Assembly (NCBI RefSeq): GCF_004342585.1
Contig: NZ_SLZQ01000002.1
Coordinates: forward strand, 62,001 to 126,000
Source of the DNA: Paucimonas lemoignei
GTDB taxonomy: Bacteria; Pseudomonadota; Gammaproteobacteria; Burkholderiales; Burkholderiaceae_D
Direction: 5' to 3'
DNA length: 64,000 nucleotides
The position numbers were made by a program, and so were the translations under genes. Shown one piece after another: positions 8,928-19,090 of this stretch (the stretch's first letter is position 1; every line of letters begins with the position of its first letter). Below the pieces are notes generated by a model. That model did not search any database and was not told the origin of the DNA. It worked only from the letters and a program-made list of their open reading frames with translations.

Positions 8928-10808
8928 TTATTGCCCGCGCAAGAACAGCTTGTCGAGATCGGATAGCGCCAGTTGCACCCAGGTTGGCCGGCCATGGTTG
9001 CACTGGTCGGCGCGCTCGGTTTGCTCCATCTGGCGCAGCAAGGCATTCATTTCCGGCAGCGTCAGCGCGCGATTGGCGCGCACGGCGGTGTGACAAGCCA
9101 GCGTGCCGAGCATTTCATTGCGGCGCTCGACCAGCACGCGGGAGCCGCCGAATTCCCGCACGTCGCGCAAGACGTCGCGCGCCAGCGTTTGCACATCGGC
9201 GCTTTTCAGCAATGCCGGCACCGAGCGCACCGCCAGAGTGGTGGGCGACAGCGCGGCAATGTCGAAACCGAGCGCCTGCAGCGTGTCGCGGTTTTCTTCG
9301 GCAGTGCCGACTTCGACGGCATCGGCGTGGAACGTCACCGGGATTAGAAGAGGCTGCACCTGCAAGGCATCCTCGTCCAGCGCCATCTTGAATTGTTCGT
9401 ACAGGATGCGCTCATGCGCGGCATGCATATCCACCAGTACCAGGCCCTTGGCGTTTTGGGCGAGTATGTAAATGCCGTGCAACTGCGCCAGTGCATAACC
9501 CAGCGGCATGTCGCTGTCGGCCGCATTGCCGGTGTATGCCGACGCCGGCAGTGAGGGCGCCATCGCGGCAGGCGAGGCATATCCGGCGGCAGTGCCAAAC
9601 CCGGCGCGCTCAGCTGTCGTGCTGGATACGTCGTTACCGCCTCCCGCAAACAGCGCGCCATACTGCGCCGTGTTCTGCGCGACGCCAAATCCGCCGGCAG
9701 GCTGGGCGGCGAATTGCGCATGGAAGGATGTTTGCTGCTGTTCGCGAATCCAGGGTAACGGCGCGGACGATGCAGGCTGCGGCGCCGGTGCGCTGCCATG
9801 CGCGGTGGCGGAGGTTTGCGCCAGCGCGCGGGTCACGGCATGGAAGACGAACTGGTGGATGGCGCGGCTGTCGCGAAAGCGCACCTCGATCTTGGCGGGG
9901 TGGACATTGACGTCCACCTGCGACGGGTCCACTTCGAGGGAAAGCGCATAAGACGGGTAACGGTCGCCATGCAGCACGTCCTGATACGCCGCGCGCACGG
10001 CATGCGTGAGCAGCTTGTCGCGCACGAAGCGGCCATTGACATAAAAATACTGGGAATCGGCGCGCGCCTTGGACGCGGTCGGCAAGCCGACAAAGCCGGA
10101 CAGCCGCACGGTGCCGGCTATCTCTTCCAGCATCAGGCGCGCTTGCGCGAATTCTTCGCCCAACACCTGGGCGCTGCGGCGGGCCGGGTCGCTGACATTC
10201 CAATGGTCTACCGTCTTGCCATTGTGCGATAAAGAGAACGCCACGTCGGGGCGCGACAGCGCGATGCGGCGCACGACCTCGGCGCAATGGCCGAATTCGG
10301 TTTGCTCGGATTTGAGGAACTTGCGCCGCGCCGGCGTGTTGAAATACAAGTCTTGCACATCGACCGTGGTGCCGGTGGCGCCGGACGCTGGCGTCACTTG
10401 CAGGGTGGCGCCGTCGATTTGCCAGGCATGCGGCGCGTCGGCGGTGCGCGACGTGAGGGTCAACTGCGCCACCGAGGCGATCGACGCCAGCGCTTCGCCG
10501 CGGAACCCCAGGGTGCCGACATTTTCGAGATCAGCCAGCGAGGCGATCTTGGAGGTGGCATGGCGCGCCAGCGCCAGGGGCAATTGTTCGGCAGGGATGC
10601 CTCGGCCATTGTCGGTGATGGCGATACGCTTGACGCCGCCTTGCTCCAGGCGCACCGTGATCTGGGTGGAGCCGGCATCGAGGGCATTTTCCAGCAATTC
10701 CTTGACCACCGCAGCCGGACGTTCGACCACCTCGCCGGCGGCGATCTGGGATATCAACTGGTCGGGCAGGGCCTGGATTGGACGTGAGGGCAAGTGGGGC
10801 GCGTTCAT
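8928..10808 (-). CDS. mutL: DNA mismatch repair protein MutL
   Basis: 626 aa. The GHKL ATPase motifs are visible: ENALDAGSTQI, ITDNGRGIP, TLGFRGEALASIASV and ASGATGTTVDVQDLYFNTPARRKFLK. A variable Ala/Ser/Pro/Gln-rich linker (about 330-430) leads to the C-terminal dimerisation domain (LAQLHGIYILAQNAKGLVLV, CHTAVRANRALTLPEMNALL). No endonuclease DQHA(X)2E(X)4E motif is present (the site reads VDMHAAHERILYE). A role coupled with MutS/MutH-like partners is inferred. Confidence 0.97.
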   Translation of the reverse strand: MNAPHLPSRPIQALPDQLISQIAAGEVVERPAAVVKELLENALDAGSTQITVRLEQGGVKRIAITDNGRGIPAEQLPLALARHATSKIASLADLENVGTLGFRGEALASIASVAQLTLTSRTADAPHAWQIDGATLQVTPASGATGTTVDVQDLYFNTPARRKFLKSEQTEFGHCAEVVRRIALSRPDVAFSLSHNGKTVDHWNVSDPARRSAQVLGEEFAQARLMLEEIAGTVRLSGFVGLPTASKARADSQYFYVNGRFVRDKLLTHAVRAAYQDVLHGDRYPSYALSLEVDPSQVDVNVHPAKIEVRFRDSRAIHQFVFHAVTRALAQTSATAHGSAPAPQPASSAPLPWIREQQQTSFHAQFAAQPAGGFGVAQNTAQYGALFAGGGNDVSSTTAERAGFGTAAGYASPAAMAPSLPASAYTGNAADSDMPLGYALAQLHGIYILAQNAKGLVLVDMHAAHERILYEQFKMALDEDALQVQPLLIPVTFHADAVEVGTAEENRDTLQALGFDIAALSPTTLAVRSVPALLKSADVQTLARDVLRDVREFGGSRVLVERRNEMLGTLACHTAVRANRALTLPEMNALLRQMEQTERADQCNHGRPTWVQLALSDLDKLFLRGQ

Positions 10809-11104
10809 GCCTCGATTATAACTGGCGGGCAGTTGCAGCGCCCCTTCACCGCAGCGTATTTACAGCGAGGATGTATCTGATGTGCGCCGATTGGCGGTTG
10901 ACGAAATGCCATCGCATTGGCAACGCAAGCCTGGTCGCAAGCTGGCAGATATGAAGTGAATCAGACCATGGCTGCCAAAATGCGCAATTTGGAGAAAGCT
11001 AAGGTATTATCCGTTTCTTCTCTGATATTGCCTCCTCCCATTCCTTTCCATCCCGCCGGCATCACGAGTGCGATTGCGATGGATTAACTTGAAGATTATT
11101 CAGG

Positions 11105-11743
11105 ATGATCGAACAACTTGTCAGCTTGATTCTGCACGTCGATATGCACCTGCTGGAGCTGTTGCAGAATTATGGTCCGTGGATCTACGCCATACTGTTT
11201 CTCATTATTTTTGTCGAGACTGGCCTGGTGGTCATGCCGTTTTTGCCGGGCGACTCGCTGTTGTTCGTCATCGGCGCGCTGGCAGCGGCCGGCGGCCTGA
11301 GCCTGCCGCTGATTATCGTCTTGCTGATCATCGCGGCGATTGCCGGCGACACGGTGAATTTCGCCACGGGAGCCTGGTTTCATCGCAAGACGCTTGCCGG
11401 CAAGCGCTACCGCTGGCCGAATCCCGAGCATTTGCGCATCACCCATGAGTTTTTCGAGCGGCATGGCGGCAAGACCATCATCATCGCGCGCTTCGTTCCG
11501 ATCGTCCGCACGCTGGCGCCATTTGTGGCGGGCATCGGGCAGATGCACTATGCCCGCTTTGCGCTGTATAACGTCACGGGCGCCATTCTCTGGGTCGTGT
11601 CGCTGACGGTGGCCGGCTACCTGCTTGGCAACGTGCCGTGGGTGAAGGCAAATCTCACCGCTGTGCTGATGGGGTTGATCGTGCTGTCGCTGCTGCCCGG
11701 TATCATCGGCTGGCTGAATTCCAAGCGTTCCGCGCGTCCGTAA
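11105..11743 (+). CDS. DedA-family membrane protein
   Basis: 212 aa polytopic inner-membrane protein. It shows the DedA/VTT signature: ETGLVVMPFLPGDSLLFVIGA near the N-terminus, the glycine-rich GDTVNF segment, and RFVPIVRTLAPFVAGIGQM with the conserved Arg residues. DedA proteins act in membrane homeostasis, with lipid (undecaprenyl phosphate or phospholipid) flipping shown for relatives. It has its own 296-bp upstream region and ends convergently with the chemoreceptor gene at 11834. It interrupts the amiC-mutL neighbourhood. Confidence 0.93.
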   Translation: MIEQLVSLILHVDMHLLELLQNYGPWIYAILFLIIFVETGLVVMPFLPGDSLLFVIGALAAAGGLSLPLIIVLLIIAAIAGDTVNFATGAWFHRKTLAGKRYRWPNPEHLRITHEFFERHGGKTIIIARFVPIVRTLAPFVAGIGQMHYARFALYNVTGAILWVVSLTVAGYLLGNVPWVKANLTAVLMGLIVLSLLPGIIGWLNSKRSARP

Positions 11744-11782
11744 GGCTTCGCTCCTGTGCATTCACTGCGCGGCGGGCATGAA

Positions 11783-11817
11783 AAAGGCGCATTGTCCTTG
11801 CGGATCAATGCGCCTTT
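11783..11817. terminator. Bidirectional terminator between dedA and chemoreceptor gene
   Basis: A perfect 12-bp stem AAAGGCGCATTG (11783-11794) with CAATGCGCCTTT (11806-11817). On the minus strand it is followed by TTTTTC, and on the plus strand by GCATTTT. It separates two convergent genes. Confidence 0.88.
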
Positions 11818-11833
11818 GCATTTTCGACCTGGC

Positions 11834-13576
11834 TTAAAACTCTTCCCAATCGTCGCCGCGCGCGGCTGAGCTGGCGGCGACAGCAGGCCTGGTCGAGAGC
11901 GCAGGCTCCGCGCGTTGTGTCGGCTTGGCTGTAGGTCGGCCGCCCGGCTTGCTGACGGCGGTCGCAGGGGGTGCGATGACTTGCTTTGAGGCTGGAGCAA
12001 TAGCAAGACTGGCGTGACGCGGCGCTTGCGTGGAGAGCTTGAATACGCTGACCGCCGAAGCCAGGTTGGCTGCCTGATGCTGCATGCTTTGGGCGGCTGC
12101 CGCGGATTGCTCGACAAGCGCGGAATTTTGTTGAGTGGCCTCGTCCATTTTTGTGATGGCCTGGTTGATTTGCTCGATGCCCGTAGTCTGCTCCTGGCTC
12201 GCCGCGCTGATTTCTCCCATGATGTCGGTGACGCGCCGGATGCTGGTGACGATTTCCTGCATGGTCACGCCTGCCTGATCCACCAGCTTGGTGCCGGCTT
12301 CGACTTTTTCCACCGAGTCGCCGATCAACTCCTTGATTTCCCTGGCCGCCGCCGCCGAGCGCTGCGCCAGCGTTCTGACTTCGGTCGCGACGACGGCAAA
12401 GCCGCGTCCCTGTTCGCCAGCGCGCGCGGCTTCCACGGCGGCATTCAGCGCCAGGATATTGGTCTGGAAGGCGATGCCATCGATGACGGAAATGATATCG
12501 ACGATCTTTTTCGAGGAACCGTTGATCGACCCCATCGTTTCGACCACCTCGGCAACCACCGTGCCGCCTTTCATGGCGACTTCCGAAGCGGCCGTGGCGA
12601 GGCCATTGGCCTGACGCGCATTGTCGGCATTCTGCTTGACGGTCGAAGTCAGTTGCTCAAGCGATGAGGTTGTCTCTGCGAGTGAGCTGGCTTGCGCTTC
12701 CGTGCGCGAAGACAGATCCATGTTGCCGGAAGCGATCTGGTTGGAAGCGCTGGCGATGGCGTCGGTGCCGGTGCGCACGCCGGCGACGATGCGCGACAGG
12801 CTATCGTTCATATGCGCCAGCGCGTGCAGCAACTGGGCGGTTTCATCGCTGCCCTTGACCCGGATGCTGCTCGTAAGGTCGCCTGCCGCGACGGTTTTCG
12901 CTACATTCAGCGCCTGGTGCAAAGGCCGCGTGATGCTGCGCGCGATCCTGCTGCAGACAAAAATCAGCACGCCGCACAGCGCCAGCGCGACCAGTGCAAA
13001 CCTGACCAGGCGTTCCCAGAAGGCAGCGGTCACGGTATCGATATAGACGCCCGAGCCGATTACCCATCCCCACGGCGCAAAGCCGCTGACATAGGAAGCT
13101 TTCGGCACCGGTGCCGACTGTCCGGGCTTGGGCCACTCGTACATGACAAAGCCGCTGCCCTTGGCCTTGACGGTCTCGACGAACTCAACGAACAGGCGCT
13201 TGCCATTGGGGTCCTTGTTGTCGCTGAGGTCCTTGCCGTCCAGTTCGGGCTTGATCGGATGCATGACCATGCGCGGGTGCATGTCGTTAATCCAGAAATA
13301 CTCAGTGCCGCTGTAACGCAAGCGCTTGATCTGGGCGATCGCCTGGCGTTTGGCTTCCTCTTCCGGCATGGCCCCCTTGCTTGCCTGTTCGTGATAGTAC
13401 TGGAGCACCCCGTGCGCGGATTCCACGGCACGCTGGACGCTGGTCTTGCGCTCATCCAGCAACATATCTTTTTCAGATAAAAGAGCGTAGCTGGTCAGGA
13501 TCCCGATGCTGAGTGTCGCCCAGGCGAAAATCAGGTACAGCTTTTTTGCAATGCTTAACGAGAAAAGCTTCTCCAT
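11834..13576 (-). CDS. Methyl-accepting chemotaxis protein, Cache sensor
   Basis: 580 aa. TM1 at about 10-30; a periplasmic single-Cache domain (about 40-185, with [15 protein letters not shown] and [18 protein letters not shown]); TM2 at about 190-210 ([19 protein letters not shown]); then HAMP and the signalling hairpin with the highly conserved tip [19 protein letters not shown]. It ends DDWEEF, an xWxxF-type tether for CheR/CheB. The Cache class commonly binds small organic acids; the ligand here is unknown. Its signalling half is nearly identical to the receptor encoded at 13943-15739. Confidence 0.95.
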   Translation of the reverse strand: MEKLFSLSIAKKLYLIFAWATLSIGILTSYALLSEKDMLLDERKTSVQRAVESAHGVLQYYHEQASKGAMPEEEAKRQAIAQIKRLRYSGTEYFWINDMHPRMVMHPIKPELDGKDLSDNKDPNGKRLFVEFVETVKAKGSGFVMYEWPKPGQSAPVPKASYVSGFAPWGWVIGSGVYIDTVTAAFWERLVRFALVALALCGVLIFVCSRIARSITRPLHQALNVAKTVAAGDLTSSIRVKGSDETAQLLHALAHMNDSLSRIVAGVRTGTDAIASASNQIASGNMDLSSRTEAQASSLAETTSSLEQLTSTVKQNADNARQANGLATAASEVAMKGGTVVAEVVETMGSINGSSKKIVDIISVIDGIAFQTNILALNAAVEAARAGEQGRGFAVVATEVRTLAQRSAAAAREIKELIGDSVEKVEAGTKLVDQAGVTMQEIVTSIRRVTDIMGEISAASQEQTTGIEQINQAITKMDEATQQNSALVEQSAAAAQSMQHQAANLASAVSVFKLSTQAPRHASLAIAPASKQVIAPPATAVSKPGGRPTAKPTQRAEPALSTRPAVAASSAARGDDWEEF

Positions 13577-13942
13577 TGTTATCTCTTTAAAAGTTATTTT
13601 TGTTATGCCAGGTACGGCTCCTGTCAGAGAGAGAAGTATATTGGTTAAGTTGAAATTTCCTCAGTGCAACTCGAAGACGCAAGGAAAACTAATGTTAAAT
13701 AAGTTGCAATGCAACAACGAAATTGCAGAGGCGTATAGGACGCAGCAACGGACGGCTGAAGCAGTCATTCTCCCGGCAGCGCAAGGTTGACGTTGCGCCG
13801 TTGGATTCAAGCTGGATGCGAGGAAGCAGGCTTGGCTGCTGATACCGCCTTTTGAAAGGCGCTGCGGCAGGGGAGAGCTGGAAGAGGAAAGGCGGAAGGC
13901 TGGCCGCCGCTTGGCGAAAAGCGGCGGCTACGGGACGGAGCG
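13577..13942 (-). other. Intergenic region between the two chemoreceptor genes
   Basis: 366 bp without a supported gene. It should hold the promoter of the Cache receptor gene. A 13-bp palindrome GTTGCAATGCAAC lies at 13703-13715, a possible operator. No sigma-28 flagellar promoter (TAAA-N15-GCCGATAA) is evident. A stem-loop at 13903-13928 lies just after the upstream receptor's stop. Confidence 0.45.
13903..13928 (-). terminator. GC-rich stem-loop after chemoreceptor gene (weak terminator)
   Basis: Perfect 10-bp stem GCCGCCGCTT/AAGCGGCGGC with a 6-nt loop, 15 bp beyond the stop at 13943. There is no T-tract on the minus strand, so it may be a weak terminator or 3' end stabiliser. Confidence 0.5.
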
Positions 13943-15739
13943 TTAAAACTCTTCCCAGTCATCGTCGCCGTTGCGCGGAGGCGCGGCCTTGCGCAACGGT
14001 TCAGGTGCGCGCGCCGGTGTGCTTGCGCGGGCAGTGGCAACAGGCGATGGCGCTGCTGCCGGCTTGGACAAGGCAGGGACAGCCGGGGCCGAGACTGCCG
14101 GCGCGGCGGATTTCGGCGCTGCAGCTTTGGATGCACCGGCTTTTTGCGCGGGCAGGGTACGTGCAACCGTAGCGCTGTTGACCTTGAATACGCCGACCAG
14201 TTGTGCCAGCTTGCCGGCTTGCGATTGCATGCTCTGCGCTGCGGCGGCGGCTTCTTCCACTAGCGCGGCATTCTGCTGGGTGGCGTTGTCCATCTGGGAA
14301 ATCGCCAGGTTGATTTGCTCGATGCCGGCGGTTTGTTCCGTGCTGGCGGCGGTGATTTCACCGATGATATCGGTGACGCGGCGGATGCTGGTGACGATTT
14401 CCTGCATGGTCACGCCGGCCTGGTCCACCAGCTTGGTGCCGGCTTCCACTCGCTCCACCGAGTTGCCGATCAATTCCTTGATTTCCTTGGCGGCGGCGGC
14501 CGAACGCTGTGCCAGCGAACGCACTTCGGCGGCGACGACGGCGAACCCGCGTCCCTGTTCGCCGGCGCGTGCCGCTTCGACGGCGGCATTCAGCGCCAGG
14601 ATGTTGGTCTGGAAGGCGATGCCATCGATGACGGAAATGATATCGACGATCTTCTTCGAGGAATCGTTGATCGACCCCATCGTTTCGACTACTTCCGAAA
14701 CCACCACGCCACCCTGGCTGGCGACTTCGGACGCCGATTGCGCAAGGGTATTGGCCTGGCGGGCATTGTCGGCATTCTGCTTGACGGTAGAGGTGAGCTC
14801 TTCCACGGAAGAGGCGGTTTGTTCCAGCGAGCTGGCTTGCGCCTCGGTGCGCGAGGACAAGTCCATGTTGCCCGCAGCGATTTCATTGGAGGCGCTGGCG
14901 ATGGCATCGGTGCCGGCGCGCACCTGGGACACCAGTTTCGCCAGGCTGTCGCGCATGGCGCGCAGCGCATGCAACATGCTGGAATCATCGCCGGACTTGA
15001 GCTTGATTTCCACGTTCAGGTCGCCATGGGCAATGCGTTCGGCGATTTCCACTGCCACGGCAGGCTCGCCGCCAAGCTGGCGCAGCAGGCTGCGGGTGAT
15101 CACGAAAGCGGCCGCCACACCCAGCAGCATGGCAATGCCGCCGAGGGTCAGCATCAAGTTGCGCGCGCTTTCAAAATTCGCGCTGGAGTCGAAGCCATAG
15201 AGGATGCTCTGCTTGTCGACGGTCCTGACCAGTTCGTCCAGACCCGCCAACCATTGCTCTTGTACCGGGCGTACTTCCTCCATCAAGACGCGCGTGGCTT
15301 CAGCCTGCTGACGCGCCTGACCGAGTTCCATGGCCTTGGCCATCAGCGGCTTGGCGGCGTTTGCCGCAGCCTTGACCTTTTCCAGCACGGCCTTGGTTTC
15401 CGCGTCGGCCTCGCTTGATGTCAGCATCTGCTCGAGTTGTTCTTCGGCGCTGAGGTATTGCTGATTCTGGCTGCGGATGCGGTCCAGTTCCTGTTCCAGT
15501 TCGGTGGCATCCTGCACCAGGGCGACATTGCGCAAGCCGATCATGCGGTCCATCACCGCGTTGCGCATGGTGGCGGCCAGCCGGCTTTGCACGTTATTGC
15601 TGGTTAATACCTTGTCGAGACGCTGCTGGACCTGCGACATGTTCATGATGCCCAGCGCGGTTACTCCCGCCAGCAGCACCATCACTAAGGCAAAGCCGAC
15701 GCCCAGACGGGTGCCGACTCGTGTATTTGCAATCTTCAT
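13943..15739 (-). CDS. Methyl-accepting chemotaxis protein, Tar-like (4-helix bundle sensor)
   Basis: 598 aa. TM1 at about 12-31 ([20 protein letters not shown]); a periplasmic all-helical domain of about 155 residues resembling 4HB_MCP; TM2 at about 190-212 ([20 protein letters not shown]); then HAMP and the signalling domain with tip [19 protein letters not shown]. It ends GDDDWEEF, a CheR/CheB tether like its neighbour's. It begins 41 bp after the amiC stop, so it is probably transcribed with tsaE-amiC. The two receptors look like a tandem duplication with exchanged sensor domains. Confidence 0.95.
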   Translation of the reverse strand: MKIANTRVGTRLGVGFALVMVLLAGVTALGIMNMSQVQQRLDKVLTSNNVQSRLAATMRNAVMDRMIGLRNVALVQDATELEQELDRIRSQNQQYLSAEEQLEQMLTSSEADAETKAVLEKVKAAANAAKPLMAKAMELGQARQQAEATRVLMEEVRPVQEQWLAGLDELVRTVDKQSILYGFDSSANFESARNLMLTLGGIAMLLGVAAAFVITRSLLRQLGGEPAVAVEIAERIAHGDLNVEIKLKSGDDSSMLHALRAMRDSLAKLVSQVRAGTDAIASASNEIAAGNMDLSSRTEAQASSLEQTASSVEELTSTVKQNADNARQANTLAQSASEVASQGGVVVSEVVETMGSINDSSKKIVDIISVIDGIAFQTNILALNAAVEAARAGEQGRGFAVVAAEVRSLAQRSAAAAKEIKELIGNSVERVEAGTKLVDQAGVTMQEIVTSIRRVTDIIGEITAASTEQTAGIEQINLAISQMDNATQQNAALVEEAAAAAQSMQSQAGKLAQLVGVFKVNSATVARTLPAQKAGASKAAAPKSAAPAVSAPAVPALSKPAAAPSPVATARASTPARAPEPLRKAAPPRNGDDDWEEF

Positions 15740-15780
15740 TGGTTCTCCTCTTGTGTTCCTTGTTTCATGGACAAGGCCCG

Positions 15781-17121
15781 TTATGTCATGCGGTTTTTCG
15801 CCAGCGGCGGATTCTTGGCAAAGTATTTACGGATGCCGGTCAGGATGGCATTGGCCATTTGTTCTTGGTAGTTTTCATCAGTCAGTTTGGCTTCTTCTTC
15901 CGGATTCGAAATGAAAGCGGTTTCGATCAGGATGCTGGGAATATCCGGCGCCTTGAGCACGGCGAATCCTGCTTGCTCGACATTGGCCTTGTGCAGGCGG
16001 TTGATGCCGCCGATTTCGCGCAGCACGGCCTTGCCCAGCTTTAAGCTATCGTTGATCTGCGCCGTCGTGGACAAATCCAGCAGCACGCTGGCGAGCTGCT
16101 TGTCATGCGTCTTGATATTGACGCCGCCAATCAGGTCGGCGGCGTTTTCCTTGTTGGCCAGCCAGCGCGCCGCCGTCGATGAGGCGCCTTTTTCCGACAG
16201 CGTGAAGACCGAGGCGCCGCGCGCGGTCGGCTCGACCCAGGCATCGGCGTGAATCGAGACGAACAGGTCGGACTGGACCTTGCGCGCCTTTTGCACGCGC
16301 ACGTGCAGCGGCACGAAAAAGTCGGCGTCGCGCGTCATCATGGCGCGCATGTTCGGCTGTTCCTCGATCTTGGCTTTCAAGCGCTTGGCAATGGCCAATA
16401 CGACATCCTTTTCGCGGCTGCCGCCACGGCCGATCGCGCCCGGATCTTCGCCGCCGTGGCCAGGGTCGAGCGCGATGGTGATCATGCGCGTCAGTTGCGG
16501 CGCCGGTTCGGCTGGCTCGGTTTTGGCGGTCTTGGTCTCGGCCGGTTTGGCTTCGGGCTTGGTTTCGAGCGGCAGGGGCTTGCCGTCTGGTACTCCCTCT
16601 TTCGTCTGGCTCTTGGCAATCAGCGCGGCGATCGGATCGGGCGGATTGACCGGATAGAGATCGAACACCAGGCGATGCTGGTAGCCAGCCACCGGCTCCA
16701 GCGTAAACACTTGCGGGTTGATCGCTTCCTTCAGATCGAACACCAGGCGCACGACATTGGGCCGGTTCTGGCCGACGCGCACCTGCTTGATGTAAGGGTC
16801 GTTCGGCTGGATCTTGGCGACCAGTTCCTTCAGCGTCGGGTTGAGTTCGATGCCATCGATATCCACCACCAGCCGTTCCGGGTCCTTGACGAGAAAATGG
16901 CTGACCTTCAGGTTGCTATCGTTTTCCAGGGTGACGCGGGTGTAGTCTTCGGCCGGCCAGACGCGTACGGCAACGATGCGCGCCGCCTGCACCGGCAACG
17001 GCGTGAGCACAGATAACAGGAGAGTCGCACCGGCACCAAGGAAGGTGCGGCGCTTATGCGAAACGGGCGACGCAGCGTGATTTTCTACAGATTTGGTGCG
17101 AAATGGAGTCTTTCGAGGCAT
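15781..17121 (-). CDS. amiC: N-acetylmuramoyl-L-alanine amidase AmiC
   Basis: 446 aa periplasmic amidase that splits daughter-cell peptidoglycan. A Tat-type signal ([14 protein letters not shown] ... PVQA) ends near residue 46. An AMIN domain (about 50-150) is followed by a Pro/Glu/Lys/Thr linker and the Amidase_3 domain. Zn ligands are seen in [13 protein letters not shown] and FVSIHADAW, with the catalytic Glu in [12 protein letters not shown]. The N-terminus overlaps tsaE by 37 bp. The tsaE-amiB/C-mutL order is ancestral, though here mutL is 5 kb away. Confidence 0.95.
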   Translation of the reverse strand: MPRKTPFRTKSVENHAASPVSHKRRTFLGAGATLLLSVLTPLPVQAARIVAVRVWPAEDYTRVTLENDSNLKVSHFLVKDPERLVVDIDGIELNPTLKELVAKIQPNDPYIKQVRVGQNRPNVVRLVFDLKEAINPQVFTLEPVAGYQHRLVFDLYPVNPPDPIAALIAKSQTKEGVPDGKPLPLETKPEAKPAETKTAKTEPAEPAPQLTRMITIALDPGHGGEDPGAIGRGGSREKDVVLAIAKRLKAKIEEQPNMRAMMTRDADFFVPLHVRVQKARKVQSDLFVSIHADAWVEPTARGASVFTLSEKGASSTAARWLANKENAADLIGGVNIKTHDKQLASVLLDLSTTAQINDSLKLGKAVLREIGGINRLHKANVEQAGFAVLKAPDIPSILIETAFISNPEEEAKLTDENYQEQMANAILTGIRKYFAKNPPLAKNRMT

Positions 17122-17570
17122 GCTTTACCCTGCTCGGACAATGCTTGCAATTCTACATCACGTCCGTCGTCGATGATGCCAAGAAACACTTCAATGTCGG
17201 GGGGAGGCAACACGCCTGCGGCCTTTTCCGGCCACTCCACCAGGCAAACCGTAGCAGTATTGAAATACTCGCGGAAACCGGCGTCGAGGAATTCTTCAGG
17301 GCTGCCCAGGCGGTACAGGTCGAAATGGATGACTTCGACAGGCTTGCCGTTGAGCCGAACCGTGTAGGGCTCGGCCAGGGTATAAGTTGGACTTTTGACA
17401 TGGCCGGCATGACCGGCGGCATGCAGCAGGGCGCGTGTCAGCGTGGTTTTGCCGGCACCCAGGTCGCCATGCAGATAAATCGTCAAGCCGGGCGCCAGCG
17501 CCAGCGCCAGCGATTCGCCCAGTGCGGCAGTGCCGGCCTCATCATGCAGAATGGTTTTAAAATGATGCAT
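17085..17570 (-). CDS. tsaE: tRNA threonylcarbamoyladenosine biosynthesis ATPase TsaE
   Basis: 161 aa. The P-loop GDLGAGKTTLTRAL is at about 36-49 and the VEWPEKA segment follows. TsaE works with TsaB and TsaD in t6A37 synthesis; tsaD is at 36175-37203. It is divergent from queG across 69 bp and overlaps amiC downstream. Confidence 0.95.
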   Translation of the reverse strand: MHHFKTILHDEAGTAALGESLALALAPGLTIYLHGDLGAGKTTLTRALLHAAGHAGHVKSPTYTLAEPYTVRLNGKPVEVIHFDLYRLGSPEEFLDAGFREYFNTATVCLVEWPEKAAGVLPPPDIEVFLGIIDDGRDVELQALSEQGKACLERLHFAPNL

Positions 17571-17639
17571 TGCTCAACGTCCCGATGACAGCGCAGCGTC
17601 CACATCGCTGCCCATTTTCTTTTTCAATTATCCCGTCAG

Positions 17640-18722
17640 ATGACTACGCCTCAAGATATGCAAGCGCTGGCTGAGGCCATTCCCGCCTGGGGGCGCGAAC
17701 TCGGCCTGGCCGATGTGCGCATTGCCGCCATCGATCTGACCGCCGAAGAAACCGGCCTGCAAGCCTGGCTGGACGCCGGCATGCATGGTGAAATGCATTA
17801 TATGGCAAGCCATGGCATGAAGCGGGCGCGGCCTGCCGAACTGGTGCCGGGTACGGTCAGGGTGATTTCGGCGCGTATCGATTATCTGCCCCAGGATGCA
17901 TCGCCTGACTGGCGCGCCAATGAACGCCGGCGCCATGGCGACCCGGGCGCGGCCGTGGTGTCAGTGTATGCGCGTGGACGGGATTATCACAAGGTATTGC
18001 GCAACCGGCTGCAAAAGCTGGCCGAACGGATTGCCGAGAAAGCGGGGCCATTCGGCTATCGCGTCTTTACCGATTCGGCGCCGGTGCTGGAAGTGGCATT
18101 GGCGGACAAGAGTGGCCTGGGCTGGCGCGGCAAGCATACGCTCTTGCTGAATCGGCAAGCCGGGTCGATGTTTTTCCTCGGCGAGATCTATACCGATTTG
18201 CCCTTGCCGGTGGATGCGCCGATGGCGCCGCATTGCGGGACTTGCCATGCCTGCATCGATGCCTGCCCGACGCAAGCCATCGTCGGGCCATACCGGCTGG
18301 ATGCGCGGCGCTGCATCTCTTACCTGACGATCGAATTAAAAGGCAGCATTCCCGAAGACTTGCGCCCGCTGATCGGCAATCGTATCTATGGCTGCGACGA
18401 TTGCCAGCTGGTCTGCCCCTGGAACAAGTTTGCGCAGCGCGCGGTGGTGCCGGATTTCGAAGTCCGCAATGGACTGGATGCCGCTTCCTTGATCGACCTG
18501 TTTGCGTGGAGCGAAGAGGAATTCAATCGGCGCCTGGAAGGCAGCCCGATCCGCCGCATCGGCCATGAAAGCTGGTTGCGCAATATCGCGGTGGCACTGG
18601 GTAATGCGGCCGCAGGGCAGGGCGCCCGCCCGGGAATGGTGGCTGCCCTCAAGGCGCGCGCCGATCATCCTTCGGAAATGGTGCGCGAACACGTGACCTG
18701 GGCGTTGGCGCGGCATCAATAG
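17640..18722 (+). CDS. queG: Epoxyqueuosine reductase QueG
   Basis: 360 aa cobalamin- and Fe-S-dependent enzyme for the last step of queuosine synthesis in tRNA. The first 4Fe-4S motif is HCGTCHACIDACPTQAI (about 198-214) and the second is CDDCQLVCPWNKF (about 249-261). N-terminal motifs include DAGMHGEMHYMASH and SARIDYLP. A C-terminal HEAT-like tail (HESWLRNIAVALGNAA) is present. It is divergent from tsaE. Confidence 0.96.
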   Translation: MTTPQDMQALAEAIPAWGRELGLADVRIAAIDLTAEETGLQAWLDAGMHGEMHYMASHGMKRARPAELVPGTVRVISARIDYLPQDASPDWRANERRRHGDPGAAVVSVYARGRDYHKVLRNRLQKLAERIAEKAGPFGYRVFTDSAPVLEVALADKSGLGWRGKHTLLLNRQAGSMFFLGEIYTDLPLPVDAPMAPHCGTCHACIDACPTQAIVGPYRLDARRCISYLTIELKGSIPEDLRPLIGNRIYGCDDCQLVCPWNKFAQRAVVPDFEVRNGLDAASLIDLFAWSEEEFNRRLEGSPIRRIGHESWLRNIAVALGNAAAGQGARPGMVAALKARADHPSEMVREHVTWALARHQ

Positions 18723-18781
18723 CCTTGAGGCGGATGCCAGCACGCGCGCAATGCCTGATGCTGCGCCGCAAAAATTCAATT

Positions 18782-18810
18782 GGCTGAAATCCATTTTTCA
18801 GCCCTCTTTT
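18782..18810 (+). terminator. Candidate terminator of queG
   Basis: An 8-bp perfect stem GGCTGAAA (18782-18789) with TTTCAGCC (18796-18803), followed by CTCTTTT. It sits 60 bp after the queG stop. Confidence 0.55.
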
Positions 18811-18999
18811 CAGCGGTGACTGAAAGCCTGAGCTTCAGCACCGTCGCGAATTATCTCCTCTTCTGTCTATCTCGCAGCCGGCCGGCTCCATGTTTGGGTC
18901 ACGCATTCTTTCGTTATTCAGAAGGTTCGCACTGCAGCAATTCTTCCAAGCTGAGAAATGTCATTTGCATTTCACGATAATGTCACTTATATTTCAGAT

Positions 19000-19018
19000 T
19001 GATATATCTGATATATCA
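19000..19018 (+). promoter_or_regulatory. Tandem TGATATATCW operator-like element
   Basis: Two overlapping copies of TGATATATC[T/A] (19000-19009 and 19009-19018), the second a perfect 10-bp palindrome. It lies 73 bp upstream of the binding-protein start. GntR/FadR-type regulators often bind short AT-rich palindromes of this sort, and one is encoded in the cluster (26509-27231); that link is inference. Confidence 0.4.
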
Positions 19019-19090
19019 GAGGATTATAGTAAAACATCACAAAATAGTGACTTGCGATTCCTAATCGGTTTGCAAAATTCAGGAGACAAC

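Larger units (their letters stand above)
18723..19090 (+). other. Intergenic region upstream of the ABC importer operon
   Basis: 368 bp with no supported gene. It contains a candidate queG terminator (18782-18810), several CTGAAA/TTTCAG elements and a tandem TGATATATC element at 19000-19018. The frame reading through from 18890 into the binding protein has no signal peptide before 19091, so it is not used as the start. Confidence 0.5.
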
